Of a stretch of DNA of 64,000 nucleotides, positions 1-8,829 are shown piece by piece. Position 1 is the stretch's first letter, and each line of letters begins with the position of its first letter. The position numbers and the translations under genes were made by a program. Where the stretch lies: contig JAEANN010000020.1 in assembly GCA_016841965.1 (NCBI GenBank), positions 1 to 64,000 on the forward strand, in the 5' to 3' direction. A model generated the notes under the pieces. The model did no database searches. It was not told where the DNA came from and worked only from the letters and a program-made list of their open reading frames with translations. This stretch comes from Candidatus Roseilinea mizusawaensis (GTDB lineage: Bacteria; Chloroflexota; Anaerolineae; J036; Brachytrichaceae).

Positions 1-116
1 GCGGATCACCAACTGCTCACCGGCCTCGTCCTCGAGGCCGGCGTGCGAGAGCGGATCACCAACTGCTCACCGGCCTCGTCCTCGAGGCCGGCGTGCGAAT
101 GTCTTGGAAATCTGTC
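1..116. repeat. Dispersed palindromic repeat, tandem copies at the window edge
   Basis: A 50-bp unit is repeated twice (1-50 and 51-98). Each copy contains a hairpin: CCGGCCTCG, loop TCCT, CGAGGCCGG (20-41 and 70-91). It is followed by TGGAAATCTGTC at 105-116. The same unit, slightly diverged, and the same 12-mer recur at 22545-22630, with a second 12-mer at 22824-22835. It looks like an interspersed intergenic repeat. The left end is cut by the window. Confidence 0.75.
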
Positions 117-164
117 GGGTGGCCGGGCCAGTAGTCCGTCTTTAGTAGTCCGAGGAGCGTCACC

Positions 165-1187
165 GTGTCAACCCAAAACTCGCAACCCTCAATCTTCAGT
201 TCTGACCCTACAACCCTCAACCCTCAGCGTTTTCTTGTGACGGGCGCGCTGGGCTGTATTGGCGCGTGGGTGGTGCGCAATCTGGTGCGTGAAGGAACAC
301 CGGTAGCGGTGCTCGATCTGGCCAGCAATCCGCACCGCTTGCGCCTGATTCTGAGCGACGAGGAACTGGCGCGTGTGCAGTTCATCGCCGGCGACATCAC
401 CGATCTGGCAGCGGTCGAGGCGGCTTTTAAGGACAGCGCTGCCACGCATGTGATTCATCTGGCCGGCCTGCAAGTGCCCTTCTGCAAGGCCGACCCGCCG
501 CTGGGCGCGCGCGTCAACGTGGTGGGCACGGTCAACATCTTCGAAGCGGCCAAACGCGCCGGCTTGAAGCGCGTGGCCTACGCCAGCAGCATTGCCGTGT
601 ATGGCCTGAGCGATGAATATCCTGAAGGGCCGATTCCGCATGACGCCCCGCTCAAACCGCGCAATCACTACGGCGTGTATAAGCAAGCCAACGAAGGCAC
701 GGCCCGCGTGTACTGGCTCGACGATGGTATCAGTAGTGTGGGCCTGCGGGCGTACACCGTCTATGGCCCAGGGCGCGACCAGGGCTTGACTTCAAGCCCG
801 ACGAAGGCAATGTTGGCGGCGGCAGCCGGCCGGCCGTTCCACATCAGCTTTGGCGGGCGGTGCGCCTATCAGTTTGCAGATGATGTGGCGCGCGCCTTCA
901 TCCACGCCGCGCGCGCGCCGTTCGAGGGCGCCGATGTGTTCAATCTGCGCGGCAGCGTGGCGCACATGCGCGAGGTGGTTGCGGCGATCGAGTCTGCCGC
1001 GCCCGAAGTGAAAGACAAAATCACTTTCGACGACAAGCCTTTGCCGTTCCCCGAAGATATGGATGACGCTGCATTTACCCATGCCCTGGGGCGCATCTCC
1101 GAAACATCGCTGACCGATGGCGTGCGTCAGACAATTGACATCTTCCGTCGTGCCCTCGCCGAGGGCAAGATCAGCGCTGGGAATTGA
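165..1187 (+). CDS. NAD-dependent epimerase/dehydratase (extended SDR)
   Basis: A 340-residue extended short-chain dehydrogenase that probably acts on a nucleotide sugar in the cytoplasm. The N-terminal Rossmann glycine motif is FLVTGALGCIG (residues 24-34). The catalytic pair sits in HYGVYKQA (Tyr-x3-Lys), after the ASSIAVYG strand. The GTG start at 165 has GAGGAG about 8 nt upstream. The first ~23 residues precede the usual family start and are encoded mostly by a 7-bp repeat array (183-231). A start at the Val GTG at 237 would remove the first beta-strand, so the repeat-coded leader is probably translated. The exact substrate cannot be told from the sequence. Confidence 0.85.
   Translation: MSTQNSQPSIFSSDPTTLNPQRFLVTGALGCIGAWVVRNLVREGTPVAVLDLASNPHRLRLILSDEELARVQFIAGDITDLAAVEAAFKDSAATHVIHLAGLQVPFCKADPPLGARVNVVGTVNIFEAAKRAGLKRVAYASSIAVYGLSDEYPEGPIPHDAPLKPRNHYGVYKQANEGTARVYWLDDGISSVGLRAYTVYGPGRDQGLTSSPTKAMLAAAAGRPFHISFGGRCAYQFADDVARAFIHAARAPFEGADVFNLRGSVAHMREVVAAIESAAPEVKDKITFDDKPLPFPEDMDDAAFTHALGRISETSLTDGVRQTIDIFRRALAEGKISAGN
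183..231. repeat. Heptanucleotide array inside the epimerase start
   Basis: Seven consecutive 7-mers in perfect register, with CAACCCT three times plus CAATCTT, CAGTTCT, GACCCTA and CAGCGTT. It encodes residues ~7-23 of the epimerase. Confidence 0.8.
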
Positions 1188-1197
1188 GGGATGAAGC

Positions 1198-1218
1198 GAT
1201 TGACGATTGACGATTGAC
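1198..1218. repeat. Heptad repeat GATTGAC x3
   Basis: Three perfect GATTGAC copies lie in the spacer between two convergent genes. The reverse complement is the same heptad family as AATCGTC at 15880-15900. Confidence 0.85.
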
Positions 1219-1266
1219 AACATCACGCGACATGCTGTGATCTGCACCCGGCCATCTGACGACTCC

Positions 1267-2343
1267 CTACTGTTGCGCCGGCTCGGCTGCCGTCACGTCG
1301 CCGAAGGTGTTCACCTTCAAGGTCCACCGGCTGCCGGGCGTGAAGCGCTTGAACTCCTGTTCGCTATCGGGCCAGTACGTGTAGCGCGTGTCGTTGGACA
1401 GGAAGATCACCTGGTATTTCTCTGATGTGTTACCGGCGCGCTGGCCGGCTCCAACCGGCGCATTGGGCCATTGCGGGTTGAGGTCGCTGCCGCTGGCCAC
1501 GATCGCGTCCACTGCCTGCCATTCGTTGATGGTGTAGCGACACCAGTCGTCGAGCACCTCGAACTGACAGTCTTGCACGACGCGGCCGGCGCCTGTGCCT
1601 TCATCGATTGTGTAAGGTGTGCCGCACACCTTGCGCGAGCGGCTGGTCTCTTGATCTTGCACCGAGCGCACGCGCTCCTCGCACCCCATCAGCCGGCCCT
1701 CGACCGGAACACGGTTGCGCCAGTCCTGCTTCTCAACCGGGCGCTGTTCCAGCACCGCGATCGAGCGTTCCCATCTCACCCCTTGCACCGTGGCGGCCTG
1801 ATCGGTGGTGCGGCCGGCCAGGAAGACAAAGATCGCGCCAGCCAGACAGATCATCCCAATCAGTCCGATGGCGAAAGCGCCCAGCTTGCCGCGCTGGGCC
1901 GGCGCTCTGGTCGCCGGCGCGGGTGGGGGCGTCTTGACCAGCGCCCCGCCACAATTTTTGCACCTTGTGGCGGTTGCGGGATTTGGCGTACCGCAGAAAG
2001 GGCACTTCACATCCGCCACAGGGGCCGTGCTGAAGGCGCCGACCACGTCGCCTTTGGCGCGCGCTTCGGCGCCGGACAGGTCGCCCCCGCAATTCTTGCA
2101 GACTGTCGCGCTGGAGACGTTGCGCACGCCGCAAAATGGGCAGGTCACGTCCGGCCCCGCTTTGGCCTGCTCTAGCTTCTGCTTGTCCGTGATGAGGGTT
2201 TGCTGGGCCGGCGCCTCGAACTTCTGATCTTTGCTCATGGCCGCCCCGCAGCCAGAGCAGACTTTTTGCATGCCTGGGTTACGGGTGCCGCAGAACTGGC
2301 ATGTCCATTCCAGCTCGGTATAACCAATGGTTTCTTGGGGCAT
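1267..2343 (-). CDS. Triple zinc-ribbon membrane protein, hypothetical
   Basis: A 358-residue protein. Three short zinc ribbons each have two CxxC knuckles: Cys15/18/29/32, then the CPFCGVRN and CPFCGTPN repeats. A Pro/Ala linker and one transmembrane helix around residues 155-177 (LGAFAIGLIGMICLAG) follow. The C-terminal ~180-residue domain has several Cys and is probably extracytoplasmic. The zinc ribbons would face the cytoplasm. The start has a strong AGGAGG 9 nt upstream. It is last in the leftward gmk-rhomboid-permease operon. No function is recognised. Confidence 0.75.
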   Translation of the reverse strand: MPQETIGYTELEWTCQFCGTRNPGMQKVCSGCGAAMSKDQKFEAPAQQTLITDKQKLEQAKAGPDVTCPFCGVRNVSSATVCKNCGGDLSGAEARAKGDVVGAFSTAPVADVKCPFCGTPNPATATRCKNCGGALVKTPPPAPATRAPAQRGKLGAFAIGLIGMICLAGAIFVFLAGRTTDQAATVQGVRWERSIAVLEQRPVEKQDWRNRVPVEGRLMGCEERVRSVQDQETSRSRKVCGTPYTIDEGTGAGRVVQDCQFEVLDDWCRYTINEWQAVDAIVASGSDLNPQWPNAPVGAGQRAGNTSEKYQVIFLSNDTRYTYWPDSEQEFKRFTPGSRWTLKVNTFGDVTAAEPAQQ

Positions 2344-2418
2344 GGCGTTATTCCTCCTGTGACGCGCGACATGATTCCGGAATCTACAAGACTCCGGCAG
2401 TCTATCAAACTTGGCGCG

Positions 2419-4809
2419 TCACTCGTAGGCCAGCGCCTCGCGCACACTGACCCGCGCAGCGTTGAGGGCCGGCGCCAGACTGGCCGCGGCAGACACGGCC
2501 ACCACCACGGCCAGCCAAATCATCACCCCCAGCCACGAGAACACATAGCTCAGGGGACTGCGCACAATCAGCGTGCCAATCGTGTCGCTCAGCAAGCGGC
2601 TGATCGGCGCGGCCAGCAGCGCGCCAAGCGCCCAGCTCAGCGCGCCGATGAAGACTCCCTCGACGATAACGATGCGGATGATCGCGCCGGTCGAAGCGCC
2701 GATGGCGCGCATCACGCCGATCTCGCGCGTGCGTTCCAGCACGTTGATGCTCATCGTGCCGGTCAGCCCCAGCCCGCCCACCACGGCCAACAGCAGTGCC
2801 ATGATCAGCAGAAAAGTCACCAGCAGCCCGAACTGATACTCGATGTTGGCGCGGTCGGCCGAAGTGGTGTTGACGGATGCGACGCGCATGCCGCGCTCTG
2901 TGAAGTGATCTTCCAAAGCTTGTGCGATCTCAATTTCATAGTCTGCATCGTGCCGGTCGATCACCACGAATAGGCTGCTCGCGCGTCCCGGCTGATTGAC
3001 GACCGAGGCGTAGTAGGGGTAGTTCATGTACACCGTGCGACCGGTGAGCACTGCGCGCACAACGCCGACGACCTGCCACGCCCGTGTTCGCCCGCGCATC
3101 TTGAGCATCACTGTGCTGCCCACTGTCACGTCGGGGTGGTCGTCGAGCCATTCGGTGTTGACCACGATCTCGCTGGTGTCGCCCGGCCTGAGCCAGCGCC
3201 CCTGCAACACGTCGGGGCGCAGCAACTGCGTGCCGGCTTGCGGCGCGATCACGCTGAACCCACGACTCTCGATCTGGTTGCCTTCGCTGTCCTCCAGGAT
3301 GCGGTTGGCGCCGTCGAAGCCCCAGCTTTCGGCGTCCACCACGCCCGGCACGTTCATGGCTTCGCCGGTCAGCTTATCCACGTGATAGAAGCGCGGGAAA
3401 GACAGCGTGACGTTATAGTTCCAGTAGCGGGCTGCGTCGGCCAGCGTGCGCTGCAGCGAGTCGCGCACTGTGTAGACGGAGATGAAGATGGCGCCGCTGA
3501 GGGTGAGCGTGGCCAGCGTCAGAACCAGCCGGCCTTTGCGCCGGAAGGTGTTGCGCACCGAGAGCAACACCGGGCGCGACAGGCCGCGCACACGCTCGAT
3601 GATGTGATCGAGCAAGCCGGCGCCGGCCTGCGCGTTGTCCAGGCCATAGCTGCTGATCGCTTCGCGCACCGTGATTTTGGAGCCGCGCAGAACAGGGTAA
3701 CCAGCGGCCAGCACCGGCACCGCCAGCGCCACAGCGAATTGCACACCGTACACGCTCAAAGGCGGTGCGTAGTTCACGCCGTCGAAATTCATCAGGCCGG
3801 CTGCAAACCGGGTCAGGGCAAATGCGCCCAGTGACCCAAGCGGTAGCGCAACCAGCAACGACAGCGCGCCGAAGATCAGCACCATGCCCAGATACATGCC
3901 GGTGATCTGGCGTGTCCGCGCACCGACGGCCTTCATCACCCCAATTTGCCGGATATGCTGAGCCAGCAGCGCCGACACCATGTTGATGATGAGAAATGCG
4001 CTGGCGAACAGCGACAGCCCGCCCAGCACTCCCAGAATCAACAGCATCGACTGAATGGCATTGTCCGCTGGGTGCTTGCCGGGGTCGGGGATGTTGATGC
4101 TGCCCACCGATTTGCCATCGCGCTCCAGGCGCTCCTTGATGCGGTCGGCGACGGCCTGGATGCGCAACCTGTCTGGCGCATCGCCGGCCACTCGGATGAG
4201 CAGGCGGTTGTACGTGCGCGGCTGGCCAAGCCATTCCATCGTGTCGAAGGTGACATACCCGTTGAAGAAGGAGCCGAAGCCGGGCGGGGGCGATTGGATG
4301 TCATAGGCCGAGCCGGCCAGTCGCATCGTGCGCGTTGTGCCGTCGGGCAGTTCTATGGTGAGCAGGTCGCCCACTTTCAACCCCAGGGCAGCCAGCGCGG
4401 ATTGCTCCAGCGCCAGCTCGCGCTTGGGAGGCGGCCAGGCGCCCTGCCGCGCCTCGATCTGGCTGATCTGGATCGCATCGAAGTCTGGTATGGCCAGCAA
4501 GCGCAGGTTGTGACGCCGAGTATCCTGACGCAGCCGCACGGAGAACAGGCGGCGACCTTCGGCCTGGCTGATTTCGGGCATCAGTCGGACGGTGCGGACG
4601 AACTGCTCGTCGAAGCTGCTGCTCAGGGTGGCGTGGGCCGGATTGGTGGCCAGGTAGATGCGCGTGGCTTCGCGCGTCAGAACTGCCTGCGTGCTGTTGA
4701 TGGTGCCGAAGGCAAACAGCCCAACCGCAATCGATAACGCCACCAGCGTGGTGCGTGTCTTGTTATTCCAGACATCGCGCAGAACTTTGCGCCAGCGCGT
4801 CGAAAACAT
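2419..4809 (-). CDS. FtsX/MacB-type ABC transporter permease
   Basis: A 796-residue permease with an N-terminal transmembrane helix (residues ~20-40), a periplasmic MacB-type core domain, an FtsX domain (~260-390), a second core domain, and a second FtsX domain (~670-790). Both FtsX domains carry the typical cytoplasmic coupling segment (IGVMKAVGAR and IGVMRAIGAS). Members of this family couple ATP hydrolysis to lipoprotein or peptide export or to mechanotransmission. No cognate ATPase gene lies nearby, so the partner must be encoded elsewhere. The start codon lies 1 nt after the rhomboid stop, which implies co-transcription. Confidence 0.88.
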   Translation of the reverse strand: MFSTRWRKVLRDVWNNKTRTTLVALSIAVGLFAFGTINSTQAVLTREATRIYLATNPAHATLSSSFDEQFVRTVRLMPEISQAEGRRLFSVRLRQDTRRHNLRLLAIPDFDAIQISQIEARQGAWPPPKRELALEQSALAALGLKVGDLLTIELPDGTTRTMRLAGSAYDIQSPPPGFGSFFNGYVTFDTMEWLGQPRTYNRLLIRVAGDAPDRLRIQAVADRIKERLERDGKSVGSINIPDPGKHPADNAIQSMLLILGVLGGLSLFASAFLIINMVSALLAQHIRQIGVMKAVGARTRQITGMYLGMVLIFGALSLLVALPLGSLGAFALTRFAAGLMNFDGVNYAPPLSVYGVQFAVALAVPVLAAGYPVLRGSKITVREAISSYGLDNAQAGAGLLDHIIERVRGLSRPVLLSVRNTFRRKGRLVLTLATLTLSGAIFISVYTVRDSLQRTLADAARYWNYNVTLSFPRFYHVDKLTGEAMNVPGVVDAESWGFDGANRILEDSEGNQIESRGFSVIAPQAGTQLLRPDVLQGRWLRPGDTSEIVVNTEWLDDHPDVTVGSTVMLKMRGRTRAWQVVGVVRAVLTGRTVYMNYPYYASVVNQPGRASSLFVVIDRHDADYEIEIAQALEDHFTERGMRVASVNTTSADRANIEYQFGLLVTFLLIMALLLAVVGGLGLTGTMSINVLERTREIGVMRAIGASTGAIIRIVIVEGVFIGALSWALGALLAAPISRLLSDTIGTLIVRSPLSYVFSWLGVMIWLAVVVAVSAAASLAPALNAARVSVREALAYE

Positions 4810-4810
4810 A

Positions 4811-5629
4811 CTACCCGCGTTGTGCCATCTGGGCCAGCAAGGTCAGCGCGATCAAACCGGCCATGAACAGCGCGACGTTGAGCGACTGTTTGGAGAGGGA
4901 ATTCGTGTCCATGATTTCGCCGTTGGACAACTCTGGCTGGGGGCCGGGCATCGCCGAACTGTATAAGCGCTCGAAGGGGTTGACCAGTTTGTAGACCGGG
5001 CACAAAAACCAGCCTAGGATCGCGCCGCCGATGAACCCGCCGAGATGGCCGAAGTTGTCGATGCTGCTGCCGGGGCTGAGGCCGATGATGACATTGATCG
5101 CCAGCGTCATGCCCAGGCTGATCAGGCGCTGTTGGCCAAAGCTTCCCAGCATCTCGCGATGCTTGTAAAAGTAGACCGCCAGTGCGCCAAATGCCCCAAA
5201 CAGGGAGGTCGAAGCGCCGGCTGACAGCCCTTGCGTCAGCATGAAGCTCAACACGGCCCCGCTAATGCCGGACAACAGATACAAGGTGATGAAGCGCCGG
5301 TGGCCGAACAGCGCCTCGACTTCGCTGCCCAGCAAGTACAACGCATACGAGTTCACGCCCAGGTGCAGAATGCCGATGTGCAGGAAATTGGCCGTGAACA
5401 AGCGCCAGTATTCCCCGCTGGCCACAAGCGGCGCAAAGTTGGCGCCGAAACGCACCAGATTCGCAGCGTTCGTGCTGCCGCCCGTCAACTCCATCGCAAT
5501 GAAGACGATCACGTTGATGGCCAGGAAGACATAGGCCCAGCGTGGGCGGACTGTCGGGATTCGGATGCGCATCGGACGTGGACCGGTAGTCGGTGGTTGT
5601 GTTTGGGGTGGAGAAGGGTCTGGAATCAT
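4811..5629 (-). CDS. Rhomboid family intramembrane serine protease
   Basis: A 272-residue polytopic membrane protease. Family marks are visible in order: Trp75-Arg76, HxxxN (His89, Asn93), the nucleophile Ser140 in GASTSLFG (the more usual form is GASGAIFG), and the catalytic His195 in NFGHLGGF. The first ~30 residues are a Pro-rich cytoplasmic tail. The start at 5629 has no clear Shine-Dalgarno site; Met20 is an alternative. It lies between gmk and the permease on the same strand. Its substrate is unknown. Confidence 0.88.
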   Translation of the reverse strand: MIPDPSPPQTQPPTTGPRPMRIRIPTVRPRWAYVFLAINVIVFIAMELTGGSTNAANLVRFGANFAPLVASGEYWRLFTANFLHIGILHLGVNSYALYLLGSEVEALFGHRRFITLYLLSGISGAVLSFMLTQGLSAGASTSLFGAFGALAVYFYKHREMLGSFGQQRLISLGMTLAINVIIGLSPGSSIDNFGHLGGFIGGAILGWFLCPVYKLVNPFERLYSSAMPGPQPELSNGEIMDTNSLSKQSLNVALFMAGLIALTLLAQMAQRG

Positions 5630-5686
5630 TGCATGCTGGCTCTCACGCTTGCGCGCCGTTCGGCGCCGGCATCAGGAGCGTGGTAG

Positions 5687-6331
5687 CTATAGGATCACCG
5701 GGCTGCGCTCGACTCGGCAATGCTCGGCGGTGATGATGGCGATCACCTGGTCTGCGGCAGCGTCAATCTTGCTGTCGGCATTCACCACGACGTATTTGAA
5801 CTCGTGCAGTCGCTTCATTTCCTCGCGGGCAGTGGCAATCCGGCGCGCTAAACCATCGGTTGTTTCGGTCTTGCGGGCGAGCAGACGCTGGATCAGCTCT
5901 TCCTCAGAGGCCGGCGCAATAAAGATCGTGATGGCGTTTGGCACGATGCGACGGATTTTCTCTGCGCCCTGAACGTCGATGCGCATCAGCACGTCTTTGC
6001 CGCTGGCCAGCGCGCGCCGTACTTGCTCTTTGGGGATGCCTTTGTAATCGCCATACACCAGGCTGTGTTCGAGCAATTCGTCGGCGCGAATTAAGGCGTC
6101 GAACTGTTCGTGGGTAACGAAGAAATAGTCGCGGCCTTCGACTTCATTAGGTCGGCGGGGCCGGGTTGTCATGGTGACCACAAAAACGTAGTCCTGTCCA
6201 CGTTCTCGCAGCCGTTGCAACAGTGTGTCTTTGCCGACTCCCGAAGGGCCTGAGATGACAACGAGCAGGGGCGTAGGCCTTAAGGTGTACAGATCGACAG
6301 GGGATTCAGTCCCGTTGGGTGACGTTTGCAT
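5687..6331 (-). CDS. gmk: Guanylate kinase
   Basis: A 214-residue cytoplasmic nucleotide kinase that converts GMP to GDP with ATP. The P-loop is GPSGVGKD (residues 28-35). It is followed by TTRPRRPNEVEGRDYFF, which holds GMP-binding residues, and RIDVQGAEKIR. I chose the ATG at 6331. A GTG at 6358 is in frame, but a -10-like TACAAT (6347-6352, minus strand) lies between the two and would place the transcript start downstream of that GTG. First gene of a leftward operon, divergent from the FmdB-like gene. Confidence 0.95.
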   Translation of the reverse strand: MQTSPNGTESPVDLYTLRPTPLLVVISGPSGVGKDTLLQRLRERGQDYVFVVTMTTRPRRPNEVEGRDYFFVTHEQFDALIRADELLEHSLVYGDYKGIPKEQVRRALASGKDVLMRIDVQGAEKIRRIVPNAITIFIAPASEEELIQRLLARKTETTDGLARRIATAREEMKRLHEFKYVVVNADSKIDAAADQVIAIITAEHCRVERSPVIL

Positions 6332-6346
6332 GTCGCGCTGGAGCAC

Positions 6347-6352
6347 ATTGTA
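6347..6352 (-). promoter_or_regulatory. Candidate -10 box for gmk
   Basis: TACAAT on the minus strand, 15 nt before the gmk ATG. No good -35 is visible. It predicts a leader of only about 8 nt. Confidence 0.4.
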
Positions 6353-6380
6353 CCGCACGGGTTGCGCAGTGTGCGATTGG

Positions 6381-6386
6381 TAGAAT
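6381..6386 (+). promoter_or_regulatory. Extended -10 box, predicted leaderless start
   Basis: TAGAAT preceded by TGG (extended -10 form) ends 7 nt before the ATG at 6394. Transcription should therefore start at or next to the start codon. Confidence 0.5.
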
Positions 6387-6393
6387 CGCGGTT

Positions 6394-7014
6394 ATGCCGA
6401 TCTACGAATATCGTTGCTCCAATTGCAAACGCAAAGTGTCCATCTTTTGGCGCACCCTGTCTGCGGTGAACGAGTCGGAAGCGCGTTGCACATTCTGCGG
6501 CAGCCCGCGCCTGTCCCGGCTGGTGTCGAAGGCGCGCCTCATCCGGGGAGGTAGCGCAAGTGACGATGTGTCTTCTGGCAGCGCGGGCGCCGATGACATG
6601 GATATGCCGGGCCTGGAGGGACTGGACGAGAACGACCCCCGCGCGCTGGGGCGCTTCTTGCGCAAGATGGCCGCCGAAACCGGCGAGGACATGGGGCCGG
6701 AGTTTGACGAGGTGGTGGGCCGGCTGGAAAAAGGCGAGGATCCGGAGAAGATCGAAGAAAGCATGGGCGACGTGTTCGGCGAGCCTTCGCCCGGCATGGA
6801 TGACGACATGGGCATGGGTATGCCTAGCACTTCGTCACTTGAAGAAGATGCCGCGCCGGGCGACGCCGACAACAACGCTGACGCCAAATCCGCTAAGAAA
6901 CCTGACACGCCGCGCCGGCAGGTGGCGGTGAGCGCAAAGGCCAAGCGCGCGGCTGCGAGCAAGCCCAGGCCGGCCCGCAGTTCCCAGGGCGCCACAAAGT
7001 CGAAAAGGAAATAA
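6394..7014 (+). CDS. FmdB-type zinc-ribbon protein
   Basis: A 206-residue protein. The N-terminal zinc ribbon begins MPIYEYRC and has two CxxC pairs (YRCSNC and ARCTFCG), as in the FmdB/CxxC_CXXC_SSSS family. The family is poorly understood and was named for putative regulators of formamidase and amidase genes. The middle is acidic and Met/Asp-rich, and the tail is Lys/Ala/Arg-rich, like a nucleic-acid-binding tail. Both are longer than in typical ~70-110 residue members. The ATG at 6394 is preferred because MPIYEY is the family's normal start and a -10 box sits just before it. Confidence 0.8.
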   Translation: MPIYEYRCSNCKRKVSIFWRTLSAVNESEARCTFCGSPRLSRLVSKARLIRGGSASDDVSSGSAGADDMDMPGLEGLDENDPRALGRFLRKMAAETGEDMGPEFDEVVGRLEKGEDPEKIEESMGDVFGEPSPGMDDDMGMGMPSTSSLEEDAAPGDADNNADAKSAKKPDTPRRQVAVSAKAKRAAASKPRPARSSQGATKSKRK

Positions 7015-7056
7015 CGCCGCCTAGCATTGCCGCGCGCCGCCCGCATCTCATTTTCG

Positions 7057-7084
7057 GCGATCTCGCGGGCGCTCGCGAGATCGC
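7057..7084. terminator. Perfect 11-bp hairpin between convergent genes
   Basis: GCGATCTCGCG, loop GGCGCT, CGCGAGATCGC. It lies between the FmdB-like gene and the convergent glycosidase-like gene. There is no U-run on either side, so it may be a transcript-end stabiliser or a Rho-type end rather than an intrinsic terminator. Confidence 0.45.
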
Positions 7085-7149
7085 ATCGCCCAACTGCTCT
7101 GATCATCGACCATGATGACAATGACCTTTCACTGTGTCATCTGACTGTG

Positions 7150-8829
7150 TCATCGCGCGCCGGCCAGTTTTAACATTTCCGCCATCGCCGGATTCGGCTG
7201 CTCAATATCGCCGGCGGTGTTCACGCACACGGTCGGCATTGCGCCCAAGCTGATGTGCAGGCGCATGCGCATAGCTTCATCTTCGCTGTTGCCGGTCAAT
7301 CCCCAGTAGCCAAACGACCGGCTCCACTTGCCGAACAAGAATTCGTTAAGCGGGCAGCCGCCCGTGCGCTCCAGTCCGTCAATCGAGCGATGCGAGCTGC
7401 GAAACAAATGCACCTGTGAGAACGCCTGGCCGGTCATGGTGGTCTCGTTGCGTCCCTCGCCGCCCACAGCCAGGCCGGGGTTGGTGGCTGCCACCGCTTC
7501 GATCAACTGCTGCATGCCCTGCGTGGGCGTCATGTTTTCCACCAGGCAGTTGTGCAGGTTCCATGTGCACAAGGTCACATCGAGGAAGGCCAGCTCCAGC
7601 GCGTGCGCCTCGACGGCCTTGCGCACGTTCTCGGCCAAAATGGAGCGCCACAGGCTCAGGCCGGGGTGTATCTTGACCATCGTATTCTTGTCCTGATGGC
7701 GCAGGCGGGCGGTGTTGGATTCTTGCAACGGCATGACCTGCTGCCCGTTCCAGGCCCATCCTTGCAAGCGTTTGCTTTCCACCTCGCGAAAGCCAAAGTC
7801 GCGCAGATAGGTGTACACAGGGTGGGTGGGGTCTATGTCTGCCGCATTGAAGTGCGGCATGGCGCGGAATCCCATTGCCTGCGCTTTTGCGATGAAGGCG
7901 CGTCCTGTGTCGCTGGCGGTGTAGGTGGGGTAGTTCTGGTCGTAGCCATCGGTGCGCCAGTTTGGAATGTGCAACAGCACGTGGCGCGGGTCGAACCGGC
8001 GCGCCAGTGCGTCCAGGATGGCCGGGTCGCATGGGCACCAACTGATTGCAAAGCGCACCGTGTTGAACCAGTCTGGCCTCGGTATGCGCTCGGGTCGATA
8101 GGTGTGTTCCAGCCAGTCGCGGTAGTCTGCCGCCGGCGTCTGCCAATCGCCCGTGTAGGTGTTGATGTACCAAGTCAGCCCGCCGGCGGCCAGATTGCCG
8201 TCCAGTGGGCCATAGCTTTCTGTGTCGAAACTCAGGCGCTGCGGGTCATCTTCGTCGCCGACATGCAGCGCCTTGTAGCGGTAGTGCGCGTCCTGGCAAT
8301 GCACCCACAGGCCGCCGCCTGCATCGCTGTCCAGGATGGCCAGCCCGGCTTGCCACTCGAACGGCCAGGGGAAATGCTGTCGATGAATGATGGGATCGTT
8401 CAGCGCCAGGCGCACGCCCTGCCACAACGGGGCCGCCAGTTTTAGCGCCGGGTTGATGCCGGCCAGCGTCCAGCGACAGGCGCGCAGGCCGGGCCGCGCA
8501 GCAAAGCCGCTCGGTTCGACCATCAGCGCGCCGGTTTGCGCTTCCTCGCGCACCGAGATGACGCCGTCGCCATTCCACGCTGAAACGCGAAAGTCGGCGC
8601 GCTGCGCACCCAGCGCAACAAGCGTCACCTGGTCGCCGGTTTCTGTGCCCAGGGGCGCGCGTTCGCCGCCGGCGTAGATCAACTCCAGCGCCGGCTTGCC
8701 GTCGGCCTGTGTTTCGATCAGTCGTTGGCCGGTGGCTCTGTCGCTCAGTTCGGTCAGGACGCCGCGCTCGAAGGTGGCGCTCAACGTGCGCGTCTCGACG
8801 CGCAACGTGGTTCCATCAATCTTCAACAT
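7150..8829 (-). CDS. TIM-barrel glycoside-hydrolase-like protein (DUF6259-like)
   Basis: 559 residues. An N-terminal beta-rich domain (starting MLKIDGTTLRVE) precedes a probable (beta/alpha)8 barrel from about residue 250. The barrel contains HIPNWRTDGYDQNYPTY, a motif rich in acidic and aromatic residues, and LDVTLCTWNLHN and GGEGRNE, which place acidic residues at strand ends as in glycosidases. The ATG at 8829 has AAGGAG about 8 nt upstream. It shares one base with the stop codon of the aldose epimerase gene (TGATG), so translation is probably coupled. It likely acts on a plant or microbial glycan. The family assignment is from memory of the overall look, not from a search. Confidence 0.6.
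   Translation of the reverse strand: MLKIDGTTLRVETRTLSATFERGVLTELSDRATGQRLIETQADGKPALELIYAGGERAPLGTETGDQVTLVALGAQRADFRVSAWNGDGVISVREEAQTGALMVEPSGFAARPGLRACRWTLAGINPALKLAAPLWQGVRLALNDPIIHRQHFPWPFEWQAGLAILDSDAGGGLWVHCQDAHYRYKALHVGDEDDPQRLSFDTESYGPLDGNLAAGGLTWYINTYTGDWQTPAADYRDWLEHTYRPERIPRPDWFNTVRFAISWCPCDPAILDALARRFDPRHVLLHIPNWRTDGYDQNYPTYTASDTGRAFIAKAQAMGFRAMPHFNAADIDPTHPVYTYLRDFGFREVESKRLQGWAWNGQQVMPLQESNTARLRHQDKNTMVKIHPGLSLWRSILAENVRKAVEAHALELAFLDVTLCTWNLHNCLVENMTPTQGMQQLIEAVAATNPGLAVGGEGRNETTMTGQAFSQVHLFRSSHRSIDGLERTGGCPLNEFLFGKWSRSFGYWGLTGNSEDEAMRMRLHISLGAMPTVCVNTAGDIEQPNPAMAEMLKLAGAR

Noticed and set aside
2419-4809. Complete MacB-type efflux pump locus
   Set aside because: Only the permease is here. 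No ATPase or membrane-fusion protein gene is in the operon.
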